NCBI GenBank assembly: GCA_017302495.1
Contig: JAFLDG010000003.1
Location: 1-38,204 of the forward strand
Direction of reading: 5' to 3'
Length of the DNA stretch: 38,204 nucleotides
Source: Burkholderiales bacterium
GTDB taxonomy: Bacteria > Pseudomonadota > Gammaproteobacteria > Burkholderiales > Burkholderiaceae_C
Shown: piece after piece, positions 8,988 to 16,475 of the stretch
Layout: every line of letters starts with the position of its first letter
Numbering within the stretch: the stretch's first letter is position 1
Notes under the pieces: generated by a model
What the model was told of the DNA's origin: nothing
Seen by the model: only the letters and a program-made list of their open reading frames with translations
Databases searched by the model: none
Translations under genes and position numbers: made by a program

Positions 8988-9181
8988 TGGAGAGCTTCAC
9001 CCCCGAGCTGAAGCGGCTCTTGACGGCGGCGCAGTGCCGCTTCGTCAGGCCGGGCAAGGGCGATCACGAGATCTGGTACAGCCCGATCACGGCGCTGCAC
9101 TTCGTCGTCGACGGGAAGATCAAGTCCCGGCACACGGCGAATGCCGTGTTGCGCCAGGCCGGGCTTCCGAAGTACTTCTAG
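8987..9181 (+). CDS. HicA-like mRNA interferase toxin
   Basis: A 64-residue basic protein: the N-terminal helix FTPELKRLLTAAQCRFV, then RPGKGDHEIWYSP and a last strand-helix KSRHTANAVLRQAGLPKYF. The Gly-(x)-Gly-(D/S)-His block with H27 is the catalytic signature of HicA double-stranded-RNA-binding-fold toxins, which cleave mRNA during stress. It overlaps the DUF1902 gene by one base and ends ten bases before the dehalogenase start. The pair is embedded in a catabolic operon rather than in an obvious mobile element. Confidence 0.85.
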   Translation: MESFTPELKRLLTAAQCRFVRPGKGDHEIWYSPITALHFVVDGKIKSRHTANAVLRQAGLPKYF

Positions 9182-9190
9182 AGCCAAGCG

Positions 9191-10072
9191 ATGCAGGTCT
9201 TGCGCACCCCCGACGAACGCTTCGCGAATCTGCCCGGCTGGCCCTACGCGCCGCGTTACCTCGAGCTTGGCGGCTTGCGGCTGCATTACCTCGACGAAGG
9301 CCCGCGCGATGCGGCGGTGACGGCCTTGTGCCTGCACGGCGAGCCGAGCTGGGCGTATCTGTACCGCAAGATGATCCCGCCCTTCGTCGCGGCGGGGCTG
9401 CGCGTCGTCGCGCCGGACTTCTTCGGCTTCGGCCGCTCCGACAAGCCCGAGGACGACGCGTGGTACGGCTTCGAGCGGCACCGCGACACGATGCTGCGGC
9501 TCGTGCAGGCGCTGGACCTGCGCGACGTGCTGCTCGTCGTGCAGGACTGGGGCGGGCTGATCGGCCTGACGCTGCCGCTGGTCGAGCCGGAGCGCTACAC
9601 CCGGCTGCTGGTGATGAACACCGGGCTCGGCACCGGCACCGTGACCGAAGGCTTCAGGCGCTGGCGCGACTACAACAACAGCCAGCCCGACCTGGCGGTC
9701 GGCAAGCTGATCCAGCGCGGCACGCCGGGGCTCACCGACGCCGAAGCCGCGGCCTACGACGCACCGTTCCCCGACCGGCGCTACAAGGCCGGCGTGCGCG
9801 CGTTCCCGAACCTCGTGCCCGACCGCGACGACGCACCCGGCGCCGCGATCAGCCGCGAGGCGGCGGCGTTCTGGCGCGAGCGCTGGCGCGGCCAGAGTTT
9901 CATGGCGATCGGCATGACCGACCCGGTGCTCGGGCCCGCGGCGATGCAATCGCTGCGCCGGCTGATCCGCGGCTGCCCCGAGCCGCTGGAGGTGGCCGAC
10001 GGCGGCCACTTCGTGCAGGAGCGCGGCGACGTCATCGCGCCGGCCGCGCTGCGCCACTTCGGCCTCGCCTGA
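9191..10072 (+). CDS. Haloalkane dehalogenase, DhlA-like subfamily (HLD-I)
   Basis: 293-residue alpha/beta hydrolase. Residues matching DhlA of Xanthobacter are visible: oxyanion-hole region HGEPSW (E51), nucleophile D119 with halide-binding W120 in VVQDWGG, second halide Trp at W158 in GFRRWRD, catalytic acid D244 in GMTDPVLGP and base H273 in GGHFVQE. The cap region TPGLTDAEAAAYDAPFPD and the C-terminal block RGCPEPLEVADGGH closely resemble DhlA as I remember it. The enzyme hydrolyses carbon-halogen bonds to alcohols; it is cytoplasmic. Genes annotated this way sometimes have other ester or epoxide substrates, so activity on halides is probable but not shown. It follows the HicA gene by nine bases. 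Confidence 0.9.
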   Translation: MQVLRTPDERFANLPGWPYAPRYLELGGLRLHYLDEGPRDAAVTALCLHGEPSWAYLYRKMIPPFVAAGLRVVAPDFFGFGRSDKPEDDAWYGFERHRDTMLRLVQALDLRDVLLVVQDWGGLIGLTLPLVEPERYTRLLVMNTGLGTGTVTEGFRRWRDYNNSQPDLAVGKLIQRGTPGLTDAEAAAYDAPFPDRRYKAGVRAFPNLVPDRDDAPGAAISREAAAFWRERWRGQSFMAIGMTDPVLGPAAMQSLRRLIRGCPEPLEVADGGHFVQERGDVIAPAALRHFGLA

Positions 10073-10083
10073 ACGGGCTGCGC

Positions 10084-10509
10084 ATGCAAGTCGACCTGCC
10101 CACGCTGCAGCGCTTCTTCGCCTCGGCGCCCTTCGTCGCCGACCTCGGCATCGAGCCGACCGCGGCCGGCGACGGCCGGGTCAGCAGCGAGCTGGCGCTG
10201 CAGCCGCGCCATTTCCAGCACACCGGCCAGGTACACGCCGGCGTGATGGTGACGCTGGCCGACCATTCGATGGGCGCGGCCGCGCAGACGCTGGCCGCCG
10301 ACGGCTTCTTCGTCGTCACCGCCGAGCTGTCGACGCGGCTGCTGCGCGCCGCCACCGGCGAGCGGCTGCTGTGCGAGGCGCGGGTGATCAAGCCCGGGCG
10401 GCAGATCAGCTTCACCGAGGCCGACGTCTGGTGCCTGCGCGACGGCGAACGGGTGCACGTGCTGCGCGCGTCGGCGACGATGGCGCTCGTCCCCCGCGAT
10501 CGGCTCTGA
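10084..10509 (+). CDS. PaaI-type hot-dog fold thioesterase (first of two)
   Basis: 141 residues, starting MQVDLPTLQRFFASAPFVADLGIE. The hot-dog signature HFQHTGQVHAGVMVTLADHSMGAAA contains the conserved His-x-Gly region and the acidic residue (D in ADH) of PaaI/YbgC-like thioesterases, followed by the strand block VVTAELSTRLLRAATGERLLCEARVIKPGRQISFTEADVW. It hydrolyses acyl-CoA or aryl-CoA thioesters. It lies 11 bases after the dehalogenase and six before the acyl-CoA dehydrogenase, within the same operon. Confidence 0.9.
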   Translation: MQVDLPTLQRFFASAPFVADLGIEPTAAGDGRVSSELALQPRHFQHTGQVHAGVMVTLADHSMGAAAQTLAADGFFVVTAELSTRLLRAATGERLLCEARVIKPGRQISFTEADVWCLRDGERVHVLRASATMALVPRDRL

Positions 10510-10515
10510 GCAGCG

Positions 10516-12375
10516 ATGCGCGCGACGCTGGACTTCCTGCTCTTCGACTGGCTCGGCGTCGACACGCTGGCGCAGCGGCCGCGCTTCGCCGAGCATTCGC
10601 GCGAGACCTTCGGCTCGGTGCTCGACACCTGCGAGCGCATCGCACGCGAGAAGTTCGCGCCGGCCAACCGCATCGCCGACCTGCAGGAGCCGCAGTTCGA
10701 CGGCGAGCGCGTGCACTTGCCAGAAGCCACGCGCGCGGCGGTGGCGGCCTACGTCGAGTCCGGCATGCTGAGCGCGGCGCAGGACGCCGTGATCGGCGGC
10801 ATGCAACTGCCGTGCACCGTCGAGATGGCGGCCAACGCCTTCTTCCACAAGGCGAGCATCGCGATCGCCGGCTACGCACTGCTGACCGCGGGCAACGCGA
10901 ACCTGCTGCTGGCGCACGGCACGCCGCGGCAGCGCGACGTGTTCGCGCGGAACGAGTTCAGCGGCCGCTGGTTCGGCACGATGTGCCTGAGCGAGCCGCA
11001 GGCCGGCTCGTCGTTGAGCGACATCACGACCAAGGCCGTGCCCGACGGCGACGATTTCGAGGCCGACCCGCTCGGCCCGCGCTACCGGCTGCGCGGCCAC
11101 AAGATGTGGATCTCGGCCGGCGAGCACGAGCTGACCGAGAACATCGTCCACCTGGTGCTGGCCAAGATCGCCGACGACACCGGCTGCACCGTGCCGGGCA
11201 CGAAGGGCATCTCGCTGTTCGTCGTGCCGAAGCATCTGGTCGATGCCGACGGCGCGCTCACCGGCGAGCGCAACGATGTCGTGCTCGCCGGCCTGAACCA
11301 CAAGCTCGGCTACCGCGGCACGACGAATACGCTGCTCAATTTCGGCGAGGGCCGCTTCACGCCGCGCGGCGCCCCCGGCGCGGTGGGCTACCTCGTCGGC
11401 GCGCCCGGCGAAGGCCTGCGCTGCATGTTCCACATGATGAACGAGGCGCGCATCGGCGTCGGCCTCGGTGCGACGATGCTCGGCTGGGCCGGTTACGAGG
11501 CGAGCCTCGAATACGCGCGCACGCGGCCGCAGGGACGGCCAATCGGGCCGCAGGGCAAGGATCCGGGCCAGCCGCAGGTGCCGATCCTGCGCCATGCCGA
11601 CGTGCGCCGCATGCTGCTGGCGCAGAAGGCCCTCGTCGAAGGCGGGCTCGCGCTGGCGCTGTACTGCGTGCGGCTGGTCGACGAGCTGCACACCGGCGAC
11701 GAGCGCGTCGATCCGCGCACCGGCCTGTCGGCCCGGGGCGAGGCCGGCCTGCTGCTCGAGGTGCTGACGCCGATCGCGAAGAGCTGGCCGAGCGAATGGG
11801 GCCTGGAGGCGAACTCGCTCGCGATCCAGGTGCACGGCGGCTACGGCTACACGCGCGACTTTCCGGTCGAGCAGTACTGGCGCGACAACCGGCTGAACAT
11901 GATCCACGAGGGCACGCACGGCATCCAGGCGCTGGACCTGCTCGGTCGCAAGGTGCTGATGCACGATGGCGCGGCGTTGACGCTGCTGGCCGCGCGCATC
12001 GCCCGCACGCAGCGTGCGGCCGAACGGCTGCCGGCGCTGGCGGCACCGGCGCGGCAACTCGGCCAGGCCTGGCAGGCGCTGGAGTCGGCCACGCGCGCGG
12101 CATGGGCCGGCGCCGAGCCCGAGGCGGCGCTGGCCAATGCGACGCCCTACCTGCAGGCCTTCGGCCACGTCGTGCTCGCCTGGCTCTGGCTCGAGCTGGC
12201 GCGGGTGGCCGCCGACCCGGCGGCCTCGCCCGCGCTCAGCGACGCGGCGCGCGCCGGCAAGCTCGGCGCGATGCGCTACTTCTACGCGTACGAGCTGCCG
12301 AGGATCGACGCCTGGCTGCTGCCGGTGGCCGCGCGCGAGGGCGTGTGTCGCGAACTGCCCGAAGACGCCTTCTGA
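10516..12375 (+). CDS. Acyl-CoA dehydrogenase with C-terminal extension (DmdC-like)
   Basis: 619 residues, longer than a simple acyl-CoA dehydrogenase (about 380-400), as expected for the family with an extra N-terminal segment and a C-terminal domain (PF12806 type). Flavin/substrate motifs are visible: MCLSEPQAGSSLSDI, KMWISAGEHELTENIVHLVLA and LAIQVHGGYGYTRDFPVEQYWRD. The catalytic base is E465 in MIHEGTHGIQALDLLGRK. It introduces the trans-2 double bond into acyl-CoA and feeds the hydratase encoded upstream. Family members include methylmercaptopropionyl-CoA dehydrogenases and long-chain enzymes; substrate cannot be decided from sequence. Confidence 0.93.
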   Translation: MRATLDFLLFDWLGVDTLAQRPRFAEHSRETFGSVLDTCERIAREKFAPANRIADLQEPQFDGERVHLPEATRAAVAAYVESGMLSAAQDAVIGGMQLPCTVEMAANAFFHKASIAIAGYALLTAGNANLLLAHGTPRQRDVFARNEFSGRWFGTMCLSEPQAGSSLSDITTKAVPDGDDFEADPLGPRYRLRGHKMWISAGEHELTENIVHLVLAKIADDTGCTVPGTKGISLFVVPKHLVDADGALTGERNDVVLAGLNHKLGYRGTTNTLLNFGEGRFTPRGAPGAVGYLVGAPGEGLRCMFHMMNEARIGVGLGATMLGWAGYEASLEYARTRPQGRPIGPQGKDPGQPQVPILRHADVRRMLLAQKALVEGGLALALYCVRLVDELHTGDERVDPRTGLSARGEAGLLLEVLTPIAKSWPSEWGLEANSLAIQVHGGYGYTRDFPVEQYWRDNRLNMIHEGTHGIQALDLLGRKVLMHDGAALTLLAARIARTQRAAERLPALAAPARQLGQAWQALESATRAAWAGAEPEAALANATPYLQAFGHVVLAWLWLELARVAADPAASPALSDAARAGKLGAMRYFYAYELPRIDAWLLPVAAREGVCRELPEDAF

Positions 12376-12384
12376 TCGGCCGCC

Positions 12385-12573
12385 ATGACCCTGCTGACCG
12401 CGACGCTGGACAAGTTGATCTGGGTGCTCGTGTATGCCGGTCTGTTCGTGGCCGGGCTCGGCATCTGGATGATGGATCATCACGTCGTCATGGGCTGGAG
12501 CGCGTTCGTGCTCGGCGGCGGCGCTTGTATCGCGGGCGTGGTGCTGATCGTGCTGCGCGCGCACCGGCCTTGA
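12385..12573 (+). CDS. Small two-helix membrane protein of unknown function
   Basis: 62 residues with two hydrophobic stretches, VLVYAGLFVAGLGIWMM and SAFVLGGGACIAGVVLIVL, joined by a short DHHVVMGW loop. It starts nine bases after the acyl-CoA dehydrogenase stop in the same direction. I do not recognise a family. The clean hydrophobic pattern and operon position argue that it is a real gene rather than a chance frame. Confidence 0.65.
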   Translation: MTLLTATLDKLIWVLVYAGLFVAGLGIWMMDHHVVMGWSAFVLGGGACIAGVVLIVLRAHRP

Positions 12574-12616
12574 GCGTCGCCGGCGCTGCATTGCCGACGT
12601 ATCGAAGGAGCCGACG

Positions 12617-13408
12617 ATGGGCACTGCCGTGCAGAAACTCTTCGACCTGAGCGGCCGGGTCGCGCTGGTCACCGGCGGCTCGCGCGGCCTCGGGCTGCAG
12701 ATCGCCGAGGCGCTGGGCGACGCCGGCGCGAAGGTGCTGCTGACCGCGCGCAAGGCCGACGAACTCGAGCAGGCCGTCGCCGCGCTGCAGGACCGCGGCA
12801 TCGACGCGCGCTGGGTCGCCGCCGACGCGAGCGACCCGGCCCAGGTGCAGAAGGTCTGCGACGAGGCGATGCAGCGCCTCGGCCAGGTCGACATCCTGGT
12901 CAACAACGCCGGCGCCAACTGGAGCGCGGCGATGGAGGACTATCCGCTGCCGGCCTGGGACCGGGTGATGAACCTGAACATCCGCTCGGTGTTCCTGATG
13001 AGCCAGGCGGTCGGCCGCGCCAGCATGCTGCCGCGCGGCTACGGGCGGATCATCAACATCGCGTCGATCGCCGGCCTCGGCGGCTCGATGGACGTGAAGT
13101 TCATCGCCTACGGCACGAGCAAGGGCGCGGTCGTGAACTTCACGCGCACGCTCGCTGCGGAGTGGGGGCCGCGCGGCATCACCGTGAACGCGCTCGCGCC
13201 CGGCTTCTTCCCGAGCAAGATGACGAAGGGCGTGCTCGCCGAGCACGGCACCGAAGGCCTCGCCAAGCACGCGCCCTTGAAGCGCATCGGCGACGACGAC
13301 GACCTGAAGGGCGCGGCGCTGCTGTTCGCCTCGGCCGCGGGCAAGCACATCACGGGCCAGATCCTCGCCGTCGACGGCGGCGTCAGTGCGGTGCACGGCG
13401 GCGAGTAA
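12617..13408 (+). CDS. SDR family oxidoreductase
   Basis: 263 residues, classical short-chain dehydrogenase/reductase. NAD(P)-binding TGGSRGLG at 19-26, the NNAG motif at 96-99, and the Ser-Tyr-Lys triad S150, Y165, K169 (YGTSK) are present, with the C-terminal TGQILAVDGG block. Shine-Dalgarno AAGGAG precedes the ATG. It probably interconverts a 3-hydroxy/3-keto acyl derivative or an alcohol/ketone in the lipid cluster; an Arg next to the glycine motif (GSR) is compatible with NADP preference. Substrate unknown. Confidence 0.93.
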   Translation: MGTAVQKLFDLSGRVALVTGGSRGLGLQIAEALGDAGAKVLLTARKADELEQAVAALQDRGIDARWVAADASDPAQVQKVCDEAMQRLGQVDILVNNAGANWSAAMEDYPLPAWDRVMNLNIRSVFLMSQAVGRASMLPRGYGRIINIASIAGLGGSMDVKFIAYGTSKGAVVNFTRTLAAEWGPRGITVNALAPGFFPSKMTKGVLAEHGTEGLAKHAPLKRIGDDDDLKGAALLFASAAGKHITGQILAVDGGVSAVHGGE

Positions 13409-13500
13409 TGGGCCACCCCCTACGGCCTTCGGCCGCCCCCTCGAGGGGGCGACGCTGGCGGACCGGCAAAGCCGGATCCGCGGCGTCTGCTCGATGACTG
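13409..13500. repeat. Composite palindromic intergenic repeat
   Basis: Directly after the SDR stop are three small perfect palindromes: CGGCC-TTC-GGCCG (13423-13435), CCCCCTCGAGGGGG (13436-13449) and CCGGC-AAA-GCCGG (13463-13475). The motifs GGCCACCCC and GGCAAAGCCG also occur in the repeats at 1024-1255. This looks like another member of the intergenic repeat families common in Burkholderiales; it may also terminate or attenuate transcription within the operon. Confidence 0.75.
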
Positions 13501-13537
13501 CTGCCACGTCGCGGCCGCTGAGCGCCCTTCGCAGCCA

Positions 13538-13993
13538 ATGTCCGCAGCCACGATGAACTTCGCGCGCCACATCCCGTTCGTCGAACTGCTCGGCGCGGAA
13601 CTGCTGCGCTTCGAGGACGGTGAGACCGAGATCGGCTTGACGCTGCGCGACGAGCTGTGCAACTCGTGGCAGGTGGCGCACGGCGGGGTCGTGATGACGC
13701 TGCTCGACGTGGCGATGGCGCATGCGACGCGCGCGCCGCGCCAGGCCGGGGAGGGTCCCGATCCGCGCGGCGTGGTGACCATCGAGATGAAGACCACGTT
13801 CATGAAGCCGGCCACCGGCCGCATCACCTGCGTCGGCCGGCTGCTGCACCGCGGCCGCTCGATGTCGTTCTGCGAGGGCACGGTGCACGACGCGCAGGGC
13901 ACGCGGCTGGCGCACGCGACCGGCACCTTCAAGTTCCTGAACGCGCTGCCTGCCGACGGCCGGCGCATCGAATCCCCCGAAGCCTCCGACTGA
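13538..13993 (+). CDS. PaaI-type hot-dog fold thioesterase (second of two)
   Basis: 151 residues. The hot-dog block NSWQVAHGGVVMTLLDVAMAHA holds the His-Gly-Gly and acidic Asp typical of PaaI/ACOT13-like thioesterases, followed by GVVTIEMKTTFMKPATGRITCVGRLLHRGRSMSFCEG. An alternative start is the in-frame ATG at 13553. It is clearly different in sequence from the thioesterase at 10084, so the two are unlikely to be a recent duplication. Expected role: hydrolysis of acyl-CoA, freeing CoA when intermediates accumulate. Confidence 0.91.
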   Translation: MSAATMNFARHIPFVELLGAELLRFEDGETEIGLTLRDELCNSWQVAHGGVVMTLLDVAMAHATRAPRQAGEGPDPRGVVTIEMKTTFMKPATGRITCVGRLLHRGRSMSFCEGTVHDAQGTRLAHATGTFKFLNALPADGRRIESPEASD

Positions 13994-14003
13994 GGAACCC
14001 CGC

Positions 14004-15023
14004 ATGAGCCTGATCAACAAGCAGTGGCACCTGGTCTCGCGCCCGGGCGGCGCGCCGTCGGCCGACAACTTCCGGCTCGTCGAGGCGGCCGTGCCCGCGC
14101 TGCAGGACGGCCAGGTGCTGGTCCGTCACCACTTCATGAGCGTCGACCCGTACATGCGCGGCCGCATGAGCGAGGGCAAGAGTTACGCCGCGCCGCAACC
14201 GCTGAACGAGGTGATGCAGGGGCGCACCGTCGGCGAGGTGGTGGCGTCGAAGAGCGCCGCGTTCGCGGTCGGCGACGCGGTCGTCGGCATGGGCGGCTGG
14301 CAGCAATACCAGGTCGTCGACGCCGCGCAGCGCGGCGCGCTGCAGCAGATCGACACCACGCACGTGCCGATGTCGGCGTACCTCGGCGCGGTCGGCATGC
14401 CGGGCGTGACGGCCTGGATCGGGCTGAACACGATCATCGAGCCGAAGGCCGGCGAGACCGTCGTCGTCAGCGCGGCCAGCGGCGCGGTCGGCGGCGTCGT
14501 CGGCCAGCTCGCCAAGGCCCGGGGTTGCCGCGCGGTGGGCATCGCCGGCGGGCCCGAGAAGTGCCGCCTCGTCGTCGACGAGTTCGGCTTCGATGCCTGC
14601 ATCGACTACCGGGCGCACGCCGACACGCGCGCGCTGGCCGCCGCGCTGAAGGAAGCCTGCCCGGGCGGCATCGACGGCAACTTCGAGAACGTCGGCGGCA
14701 CGGTGCTCGACGCGGTGATGCTGAACATGAACCCGTTCTCGCGGATCGCGATGTGCGGGATGATCGCCGGCTACAACGGCGAGCCGATCCCGCTGGCGGC
14801 GCCGCAGCTGATCCTGCTGAACCGGATGAAGGTGCAGGGCTTCATCGTCAGCGAGCACCCGCAGCACTGGCCGGCCGCGCTGCAGGAACTCGGGTCGCTG
14901 GTCGCGGGCGGGCGGCTGAAGTACCGCGAGACGATCGCCGAAGGCATCGAGAGCGCGCCCGCGGCCTTCATCGGCATGCTGGCGGGCCGCAACGTCGGCA
15001 AGCAGCTGGTGAAGCTGGTGTGA
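14004..15023 (+). CDS. NADP-dependent MDR oxidoreductase (prostaglandin reductase / CurA-like)
   Basis: 339 residues of the zinc-free medium-chain dehydrogenase/reductase family. The N-terminus NKQWHLVSRPGGAPSADNFRLVE, the block MSVDPYMRGRM, and the nucleotide-binding loop VSAASGAVGGVVGQLAK are characteristic of leukotriene B4 dehydrogenase / CurA enoyl reductases that reduce the C=C bond of alpha,beta-unsaturated carbonyls using NADPH. No structural or catalytic zinc Cys cluster is present. GAGGAA precedes the ATG; the next gene starts inside the stop codon (GTGA). Confidence 0.93.
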   Translation: MSLINKQWHLVSRPGGAPSADNFRLVEAAVPALQDGQVLVRHHFMSVDPYMRGRMSEGKSYAAPQPLNEVMQGRTVGEVVASKSAAFAVGDAVVGMGGWQQYQVVDAAQRGALQQIDTTHVPMSAYLGAVGMPGVTAWIGLNTIIEPKAGETVVVSAASGAVGGVVGQLAKARGCRAVGIAGGPEKCRLVVDEFGFDACIDYRAHADTRALAAALKEACPGGIDGNFENVGGTVLDAVMLNMNPFSRIAMCGMIAGYNGEPIPLAAPQLILLNRMKVQGFIVSEHPQHWPAALQELGSLVAGGRLKYRETIAEGIESAPAAFIGMLAGRNVGKQLVKLV

Positions 15024-15472
15024 CGCTGCGCTGGCGCTGGTGCCGCTTCGACGAATTGGGCGTGCACGAACTGTACGACCTGCTCGCGCTGCGCTGCCGC
15101 GTCTTCGTGCTCGAGCAGGGGCCGTACCTGGACCCCGACGGTCTCGACCGGCAGGCGTGGCACCTGCAGGGGCGCGATGCCGAAGGCAGGCTGCAGGCCT
15201 GCCTGCGCGCGGTCGAGCCGGGCGCGAAGTACACCGAGCCGTCGATCGGCCGCGTGGTCACGGCGCCCGAGGTGCGCGGCACCGGTCTCGGCCGGGCGCT
15301 GATGCACGAGGGCCTCGCGCGCTGCCGAGCGCAGTGGCCGGGTGCGCCGGTCCGCATCAGCGCGCAGGCCCGACTGCGCCGCTTCTACGAGTCGCTCGGC
15401 TTCGTCGCCGACGGCGCCGAATACCTCGAGGACAACATCCCGCACCGGCAGATGGTCCGCCGGCCGGGATGA
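15020..15472 (+). CDS. ElaA-like GNAT N-acetyltransferase
   Basis: 150 residues from GTG 15020, which overlaps the preceding stop codon (GTGA), giving MTLRWRWCRFDELGVHELYDLL. The sequence ALRCRVFVLEQGPYLDPDGLD is the hallmark of the ElaA branch of the GNAT fold, and the acetyl-CoA pyrophosphate loop is RGTGLGRAL. The C-terminal RFYESLGFVADGAEYLEDNIPHRQM matches the ElaA end. Substrate of ElaA proteins is not known to me. It is likely translationally coupled to the MDR gene. Confidence 0.9.
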   Translation: MTLRWRWCRFDELGVHELYDLLALRCRVFVLEQGPYLDPDGLDRQAWHLQGRDAEGRLQACLRAVEPGAKYTEPSIGRVVTAPEVRGTGLGRALMHEGLARCRAQWPGAPVRISAQARLRRFYESLGFVADGAEYLEDNIPHRQMVRRPG

Positions 15473-15521
15473 AGGTCCGCACCCCGGGATCGCGGCCGGG
15501 CCGCCACGCGAAGGAGACCCG

Positions 15522-16454
15522 ATGAACGACCCGATCCTGCACCACTACCCCGCGTCGCCGTTCTCCGAGAAGGTCCGGCTCGTGCTCGGCTTCAAGGGCC
15601 TCGCGTGGCGGTCGGTCACGGTGCCGGTGATGATGCCCAAGCCCGACGTGGTGGCACTCACCGGCGGCTACCGGCGCACGCCGTTCCTGCAGATCGGCGC
15701 CGACGTCTACTGCGACACCGCGCTGATGTGCCGGGTGCTCGACCGGCTGGCACCGCAGCCGCCGCTGCTGCCGGCGGCCGGCGCGGCGCTCGCGCCGATC
15801 CTCGCGCAGTGGGCCGACTCGGCGCTGTTCTGGGCCGCGGTGCCGCTGACGATCCAGCTCGGCGGGCCGGCGGGCCTCCTGCCGGAGGCCTCGCCCGAGT
15901 TCCTGCAGGCCTTCGCCGCCGACCGCGCGGCGATGAGCGCCGGCCTGCGCCGTCCGGGCCCGCACGATGCACGCGCGCACCTGGCGAACTACCTCGGTTG
16001 GCTCGAAGGCCTGCTCGGCGACGGCCGCGCCTTCGTGCTCGGTGCCGAGCCCTGCATCGCCGACTTCGCGATCGCGCAGTCGCCCTGGTTCATCCGCCGG
16101 TCGCCGAAGGCCGCCGCGCTGCTGCTGCCGCCGTACCCGCGGCTGCAGGCCTGGACCGAACGGGTCGCCGCCTTCGGCCACGGCAGCGCTTCCGAATTGA
16201 CGAGCGGCGACGCTCTGGCCGTCGCGGCCGGTGCCGGCCGGCATGCGCCATGCCGGGTCGATCCGTCGCTCGGCTTCGACGCCGGCAGCGACGTGACGGT
16301 CAACGCCCTGGACTACGGTGCCGATCCGGTGCCGGGCCGCCTCGTCGGCCTGAGCCTCGACGAGGTGGTGCTCGAGCGCGTGGACGAGCGCGCGGGGCGC
16401 GTGCACGTGCACTTCCCGCGCATCGGCTACCAGATCAAGGCGCTGCGGGCCTGA
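15522..16454 (+). CDS. Glutathione S-transferase-like protein with C-terminal extension
   Basis: 310 residues. Residues 1 to about 80 have the thioredoxin-like GST N-domain (ILHHYPASPFSEKVRLVLGFKGL, the cis-Pro site RRTPFLQIG, and CDTALMCRVLD). Residues about 95-215 form the helical GST C-domain with the N-capping region EPCIADFAIAQSPWF. The last 90 residues are an extra domain ending VHVHFPRIGYQIKAL that I do not recognise. Shine-Dalgarno AAGGAG sits eight bases upstream of the ATG. Role may be conjugation or removal of reactive products, which would fit an operon with a dehalogenase and an enone reductase. Last gene of the rightward cluster. Confidence 0.86.
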   Translation: MNDPILHHYPASPFSEKVRLVLGFKGLAWRSVTVPVMMPKPDVVALTGGYRRTPFLQIGADVYCDTALMCRVLDRLAPQPPLLPAAGAALAPILAQWADSALFWAAVPLTIQLGGPAGLLPEASPEFLQAFAADRAAMSAGLRRPGPHDARAHLANYLGWLEGLLGDGRAFVLGAEPCIADFAIAQSPWFIRRSPKAAALLLPPYPRLQAWTERVAAFGHGSASELTSGDALAVAAGAGRHAPCRVDPSLGFDAGSDVTVNALDYGADPVPGRLVGLSLDEVVLERVDERAGRVHVHFPRIGYQIKALRA

Positions 16455-16475
16455 GCGCGGCGCCGCGGTCGCGGT

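Noticed and set aside
9781..12918. 1045-residue leftward frame opposite the dehalogenase to SDR genes
   Set aside because: Spans five well-supported rightward genes; composition is Arg/Ala/His-rich with no motif.
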